This document shows, one piece after another, positions 60,841-64,000 of a stretch of DNA of 64,000 bases. Location: assembly GCA_900550475.1 (NCBI GenBank), contig URSA01000003.1:62001-126000 (forward strand), written 5' to 3'. Position 1 is the stretch's first letter. Every line of letters begins with the position of its first letter. This DNA comes from an uncultured Lachnospiraceae bacterium. Its GTDB lineage: Bacteria > Bacillota > Clostridia > Lachnospirales > Lachnospiraceae. A model generated the notes under the pieces. It was given only the letters and a program-made list of their open reading frames with translations, was not told where the DNA came from and did not search any database. The translations under genes and the position numbers were made by a program.

Positions 60841-62159
60841 TCAGCTTCCGTCTCTTTATGTTCAGATGTCTCGTCGGTCGCAGCGGGATCCTCTTTCGGA
60901 GGAAGCGTAAGCAGCACATGTACGATCCTGTTTTGTTCAAGCCCCTTTACCTGAAGGGTGGTGCCATCCTCAAGCGTTACGGTTTCGTCGTCCTCCGGCA
61001 GGCGGTTCAACTGTCCGATGATGATGCCGCCGATGGAGTCGTAGTCCTCGGAGTCAAGCTCTGTGCCGATCACATCATTGATATCGGAAAGGTTCATGCT
61101 TCCCTCGATCAGGTAGCTCCGGTCACCGACCTTCTGGATCAGTTCTTTCTCGTCGTCGTCATATTCATCCCGGATTTCTCCGACCAGCTCCTCCAAAAGA
61201 TCCTCAAGGGTAATCATGCCCATGGTTGAGCCGTACTCATTCAGGACAAAGGCGACGCTCATGGATTTTTCGCGCATCTCCAAAAGCAGATCCGCCGTCT
61301 TTTTGTATTCGTAGGTGTAGTAGGCATCCCGGATCAGCGGTTCGAGGGGAATGTTGGTGTTTGCGGGGGCGTTATCACGGGCAAGGAAAAAGTCCTTGAT
61401 ATTGATAAAGCCGACCATGCAGTCCTTGTCCTCGTCATAGACAGGAATGCGGGTGTAGAGGGATTCCTTGAATATGGCGAGCAGTTCCTTGCTGGAGTCC
61501 TTCGTGCTGACCGTAACCATGTTCACCCGGGGAATCATAATGTCTTTTGCACAGGTATCGGAAAACTCGAATACATTGTAGATCAGCTCACGCTCCTCGG
61601 ATTCGATTTCACCGTCCTCATGGCTCGCATCCACATAGGTTTTCAATTCATTTTCCGTAATGGTATCGTTCTTGCCGTTCGCGTCCATATGGAGCAGATG
61701 CAGAATGCCGTTTGCCAGTGCATCCACCACAAAGATAACGGGCGTGAGCAGCTTCATCAGACCGTATATGATACCGGCATAGGCAAGGGATATCTTTTCG
61801 GAATTCAAGCGCGCCCAGTTCTTGGGAAGAATCTCGCCGCAGAGCAGGACAATCAGTGTCAGCACACCGGTTGCCACGCCCACATAGGCATTTCCCCATT
61901 GCCGGATCACAAACGTGGTGGCGAGGGAGGAGGCGCTTAAGTTTACAATATTGTTACCGATCAGAACCGCCGACAGCATTTTGCTGTATCGCTCGATTAT
62001 TTTGTTTACCGTCGCGGCCCGCTTGCTGCCCTCGTCCGCCAGCGTGCGCATCTTCACACGGTTGACCGTGGTGAGCGCAGTCTCAGCAGAGGAAAAGAAG
62101 CCGGACAGAAAAATCAGGATAAACAGAACAATCAGTTGTATGACACCAGAGGTATCCAA
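60837..62159 (-). CDS. CNNM/CorC (hemolysin C) family membrane protein
   Basis: 440 residues. Four hydrophobic helices of the DUF21/CNNM domain (1-180; FFSSAETALTTVNRVKMRTL, LLCGEILPKNWARL), a CBS pair (about 205-330; DIMIPRVNMVTVSTKD, ARDNAPAN linker) and a CorC_HlyC domain (345-425; DEYDDDEKELIQKVGDRSYL, then EGSMNLSDINDVIGTEL). Such proteins export magnesium or other cations; hemolysin naming is historical. Gene ends overlap the PhoR-like gene by 4 bp, convergently. Confidence 0.92.
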   Translation of the reverse strand: MDTSGVIQLIVLFILIFLSGFFSSAETALTTVNRVKMRTLADEGSKRAATVNKIIERYSKMLSAVLIGNNIVNLSASSLATTFVIRQWGNAYVGVATGVLTLIVLLCGEILPKNWARLNSEKISLAYAGIIYGLMKLLTPVIFVVDALANGILHLLHMDANGKNDTITENELKTYVDASHEDGEIESEERELIYNVFEFSDTCAKDIMIPRVNMVTVSTKDSSKELLAIFKESLYTRIPVYDEDKDCMVGFINIKDFFLARDNAPANTNIPLEPLIRDAYYTYEYKKTADLLLEMREKSMSVAFVLNEYGSTMGMITLEDLLEELVGEIRDEYDDDEKELIQKVGDRSYLIEGSMNLSDINDVIGTELDSEDYDSIGGIIIGQLNRLPEDDETVTLEDGTTLQVKGLEQNRIVHVLLTLPPKEDPAATDETSEHKETEAD

Positions 62160-62307
62160 AAAAACTCACTCCTTTGTATTTTGATTTGTAATTGACAGTT
62201 ATAGAAAATAATACAATAACAGCCGCAGGATTGTCAAGATTACGGGAACCGCTACATATAATTTTACAGAAAAAACAGATTTTGTTCGGAAATGGGAAGG
62301 AGGATGA

Positions 62308-62652
62308 ATGGAGAAGGTGTTGAAAAATCTGTTGCTTTCCTATCTGCTGACAGCCGGCCTGCTGCTTGTGCTCGCACTGCTTGTGTACCGTTTTTCCCTC
62401 TCGGAGAAGACGGTGTCCGTGGTGATTATTTTCTTATACATAGGGGTTAATTTTCTGGCGGGCTTTCGGATGGGGAAAAAACAGAAGACGAGGAAGTTTC
62501 TCTGGGGGCTTTTGATGGGAGGCATTTATTTTGCGGTGTTGGTGGCGGTGTCGCTGGCGGTGAACCATTCCTTCAAGGATGTGGCGTCCAATTTCTTCAG
62601 TGTGCTTGTACTCTGCGCAGGGAGCGGCATGCTGGGGGGGATGGTGAGCTAG
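62308..62652 (+). CDS. TIGR04086-family membrane protein
   Basis: 114 residues, four hydrophobic helices, with YIGVNFLAGFRMGKKQKTRK and LLMGGIYFAVLVAVSLAV. This family occurs next to the SCIFF peptide or yajC in Lachnospiraceae; role unknown. GGAAGGAGG precedes the ATG. Confidence 0.88.
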   Translation: MEKVLKNLLLSYLLTAGLLLVLALLVYRFSLSEKTVSVVIIFLYIGVNFLAGFRMGKKQKTRKFLWGLLMGGIYFAVLVAVSLAVNHSFKDVASNFFSVLVLCAGSGMLGGMVS

Positions 62653-62656
62653 GCTG

Positions 62657-62826
62657 CCGATAACAGTTCAGCCCGCGCCATTCGCAAAGCCGCGTGATTA
62701 CGCTCTCCGTCGCTCCGCGACTTTCTTTGCTCATGAATCGGCGCTCAGCTCATGAACATATCTGCTTGCAAAATTATGCAAGCATGATTTTGGCTCGCTG
62801 CCATGTCCATGGCTGAACTGTTACGG
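62657..62826. repeat. 170-bp structured element with terminal inverted repeats
   Basis: AACAGTTCAGCC (62662-62673) at the left and its complement GGCTGAACTGTT (62811-62822) at the right, extended by CCG/CGG with one bulge, enclose about 140 bp. Inside are GCTTGCA and its complement TGCAAGC (hairpin near 62763-62782) and two GCTCATGAA direct repeats (near 62729-62755). It ends in TTTTTTAG and may also terminate transcription. No ORF. It resembles a miniature repeat element. Confidence 0.7.
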
Positions 62827-62853
62827 TTTTTTAGTCAAAATATAAAAAAACCT

Positions 62854-62881
62854 TTTACAAACAAGAAAATTATGCTATACT
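62854..62881 (+). promoter_or_regulatory. Promoter of scfA
   Basis: TTTACA (62854-62859) and extended -10 TGCTATACT (-10 box 62876-62881), 16-bp spacer, 45 bp ahead of the SCIFF start. Confidence 0.65.
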
Positions 62882-62926
62882 ACACAGGTATCAGGTTCTT
62901 ACAGTAGTTAAGGAGGCACTTATTTT

Positions 62927-63070
62927 ATGAAGCATATCAAAACATTGAATACGAGAGATTTCAAGGAGTCCATGAAGAAGGGCGGCTGCGGCGAATGCCA
63001 GACATCCTGCCAGTCCGCATGCAAGACATCCTGCACAGTGGGCAACCAGAGTTGTGAAAAGATCAAGTAA
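62927..63070 (+). CDS. scfA: SCIFF peptide (six-cysteine ranthipeptide precursor)
   Basis: 47 residues, with AAGGAGG before the ATG. MKHIKTLNTRDFKESMKK leads into CGECQTSCQSACKTSCTVGNQSC, with six cysteines at 21, 24, 28, 32, 36 and 43. The spacing and the N-terminal leader are diagnostic of the SCIFF family, widely conserved in Clostridia. A radical-SAM enzyme installs thioether cross-links on such peptides (shown for ScfB with a Cys-to-Thr bond in the related thermophile system). The mature function is not established; it may be signalling. Too short for many ORF tracks. Confidence 0.95.
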   Translation: MKHIKTLNTRDFKESMKKGGCGECQTSCQSACKTSCTVGNQSCEKIK

Positions 63071-63100
63071 GTACTGGTAATCAACAAGTGATCATCAGAG

Positions 63101-63127
63101 AGCAGCGATCCCGGTCGCTGCTTCATT
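63101..63127 (+). terminator. Hairpin between scfA and scfB, possible attenuator
   Basis: AGCAGCGA (63101-63108) and its complement TCGCTGCT (63115-63122), loop TCCCGG, then TTCATTT. The weak T-tract suggests partial termination that would make peptide mRNA in excess of maturase mRNA. Confidence 0.6.
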
Positions 63128-63161
63128 TATGTAACAGTATTTTGAAGAAGAGGAATATATC

Positions 63162-64000
63162 GTGATACATCAATACAAAAACAATGGCTACAACATCGTG
63201 CTGGATGTCAACAGCGGCTCCGTTCATGTGGTGGATGATATCGTCTATGACATGATCGAGCTGGTGGAGCCTTTGGTGGCAGAGGGCATCAAGGAGCCGG
63301 AGGTCATCAAGGCTGCAGTGCTGGGCTGTGTGAATAAACCCTATCCGCCCGAAGAGGTGGAGGAGGCGGTGGAGGAAGTGCTGGAGCTTGAGAAACAGGG
63401 ACAGCTCTTTGCGCCGGACATCTACGAGAATTACATTTTTGATTTCAAAAAGAGACAGACGGTGGTGAAGGCACTCTGCCTGCACATTGCGCATGACTGT
63501 AATCTGGCGTGCCGTTACTGCTTTGCCGAGGAGGGTGAGTACCACGGCAGGAGAGCGCTCATGAGCTTTGAGGTGGGCAAGAAGGCGCTGGATTTTCTGG
63601 TTGCCAATTCGGGAAACCGGGTGAACCTTGAGGTGGACTTCTTCGGCGGGGAACCGACCATGAACTGGCAGGTCGTGAAGGATCTGGTGGAGTACGGCAG
63701 AAGTCTGGAGAAGCCGAACAACAAAAAGTTCCGTTTCACCCTGACCACCAACGGTGTGCTTTTGAATGATGAGATCATGGAGTTTGCCAACAGAGAGATG
63801 GCAAACATCGTTCTGAGTATCGACGGCAGGAAGGAAGTCAACGACAAGATGCGTCCGTTCAGAGGCGGGCAGGGAAGCTATGATGTGATCGTTCCCAAGT
63901 TTCAGAAGGTGGCGGAGAGCCGCGGCCAGATGAATTACTATGTGAGGGGAACCTTCACCCACAATAATCTGGATTTTGCCAATGATGTGCTGCATCTTGC
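63162..64000 (+). CDS. scfB: Thioether-forming SCIFF peptide maturase (radical SAM), 3' partial
   Basis: At least 279 residues from GTG 63162 (AGAGG upstream) and running off the window. The N-terminal ~95 residues are the RiPP-recognition element (NNGYNIVLDVNSGSVHVVDD). The radical-SAM signature CNLACRYC (CxxxCxxC, about 112-119) and the GGEP motif FFGGEPTMNW are present. SPASM/Twitch cysteines should lie beyond the window. It would bind the SCIFF leader through the RRE and cross-link its cysteines. Directly downstream of scfA, the conserved arrangement. Confidence 0.93.
   Translation, partial: MIHQYKNNGYNIVLDVNSGSVHVVDDIVYDMIELVEPLVAEGIKEPEVIKAAVLGCVNKPYPPEEVEEAVEEVLELEKQGQLFAPDIYENYIFDFKKRQTVVKALCLHIAHDCNLACRYCFAEEGEYHGRRALMSFEVGKKALDFLVANSGNRVNLEVDFFGGEPTMNWQVVKDLVEYGRSLEKPNNKKFRFTLTTNGVLLNDEIMEFANREMANIVLSIDGRKEVNDKMRPFRGGQGSYDVIVPKFQKVAESRGQMNYYVRGTFTHNNLDFANDVLHL

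Noticed and set aside
62653..62930. Possible tRNA or riboswitch before scfA
   Set aside because: No cloverleaf, GGTTCGA loop or known aptamer core could be drawn; the dominant structure is a long inverted repeat, listed as a repeat instead.

Overview
The window reads as a chromosomal segment of a Firmicute of the family Lachnospiraceae (Clostridium cluster XIVa type). Markers for this are the SCIFF six-cysteine peptide with its radical-SAM maturase, a TIGR04086 membrane protein, a DUF1836 protein, a YerC/YecD-type TrpR-like repressor, abundant AGGAGG-like ribosome binding sites, and G+C-rich core genes interrupted by visibly A+T-rich accessory DNA. No rRNA, tRNA or CRISPR array was recognised.

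Layout. 1-12.5 kb is core: a TrpR-like repressor, a DUF1836 protein, an orphan solute-binding lipoprotein, a small Cys-containing HTH protein, then a compact same-strand run of an SPFH/zinc-ribbon protein, a Tim44-like/zinc-ribbon membrane protein, a 1040-residue PAS-GGDEF-EAL protein, the helicase PcrA, a small acidic membrane protein and the 23S rRNA methyltransferase RlmD. From about 12.5 to 36.6 kb lies a mosaic accessory region. Its left edge is inside the 3' part of rlmD, and a second, detached rlmD 3' fragment sits at 25.5 kb, as expected for serine-recombinase elements that integrate in that gene and restore it. Between them are a WYL regulator operon (VOC, GyrI-like, TfoX-like), MobC, a decayed RepA, an XRE/ORF6N pair, two large serine recombinases (one with an amber codon in its leader) and a two-gene pair: a YwgA-like protein and an HD phosphohydrolase. 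After the rlmD fragment come a lantibiotic/antimicrobial-peptide protection ABC transporter with its two-component system, then a graveyard of gene fragments (M56/BlaR1-like, sigma factor, aminotransferase), then a MarR-controlled alcohol/aldehyde dehydrogenase/DegV operon, and more fragments (RhuM, HigA-like).

36.7-47.6 kb carries a GH26 lipoprotein, a TetR remnant, a PAP2 protein, an XRE membrane regulator, a lipoprotein, a TetR/KTR-domain pair, a CatB-like acetyltransferase, a broken EAL-GGDEF gene, an AraC regulator and, convergent with it, a GH127 arabinofuranosidase. 47.7-64 kb is core again: hisS, aspS, a phosphopantetheinyl transferase, a tandem array of 62-bp hairpin repeats, an amidase, and a phosphate regulon (pstSCAB-phoU, a Na/Pi cotransporter, PhoB/PhoR-like pair) with two runs of 11-bp-spaced repeats that look like Pho boxes. 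The window ends with a CNNM/CorC-family protein, TIGR04086, a 170-bp repeat-like structure, scfA (SCIFF) and the start of its maturase gene.

The most interesting candidates are the YwgA-like/HD pair carried in the rlmD island, the rlmD duplicated-end architecture, the SPFH/Tim44/c-di-GMP gene cluster, the 62-bp hairpin array and the Pho-box ladders.
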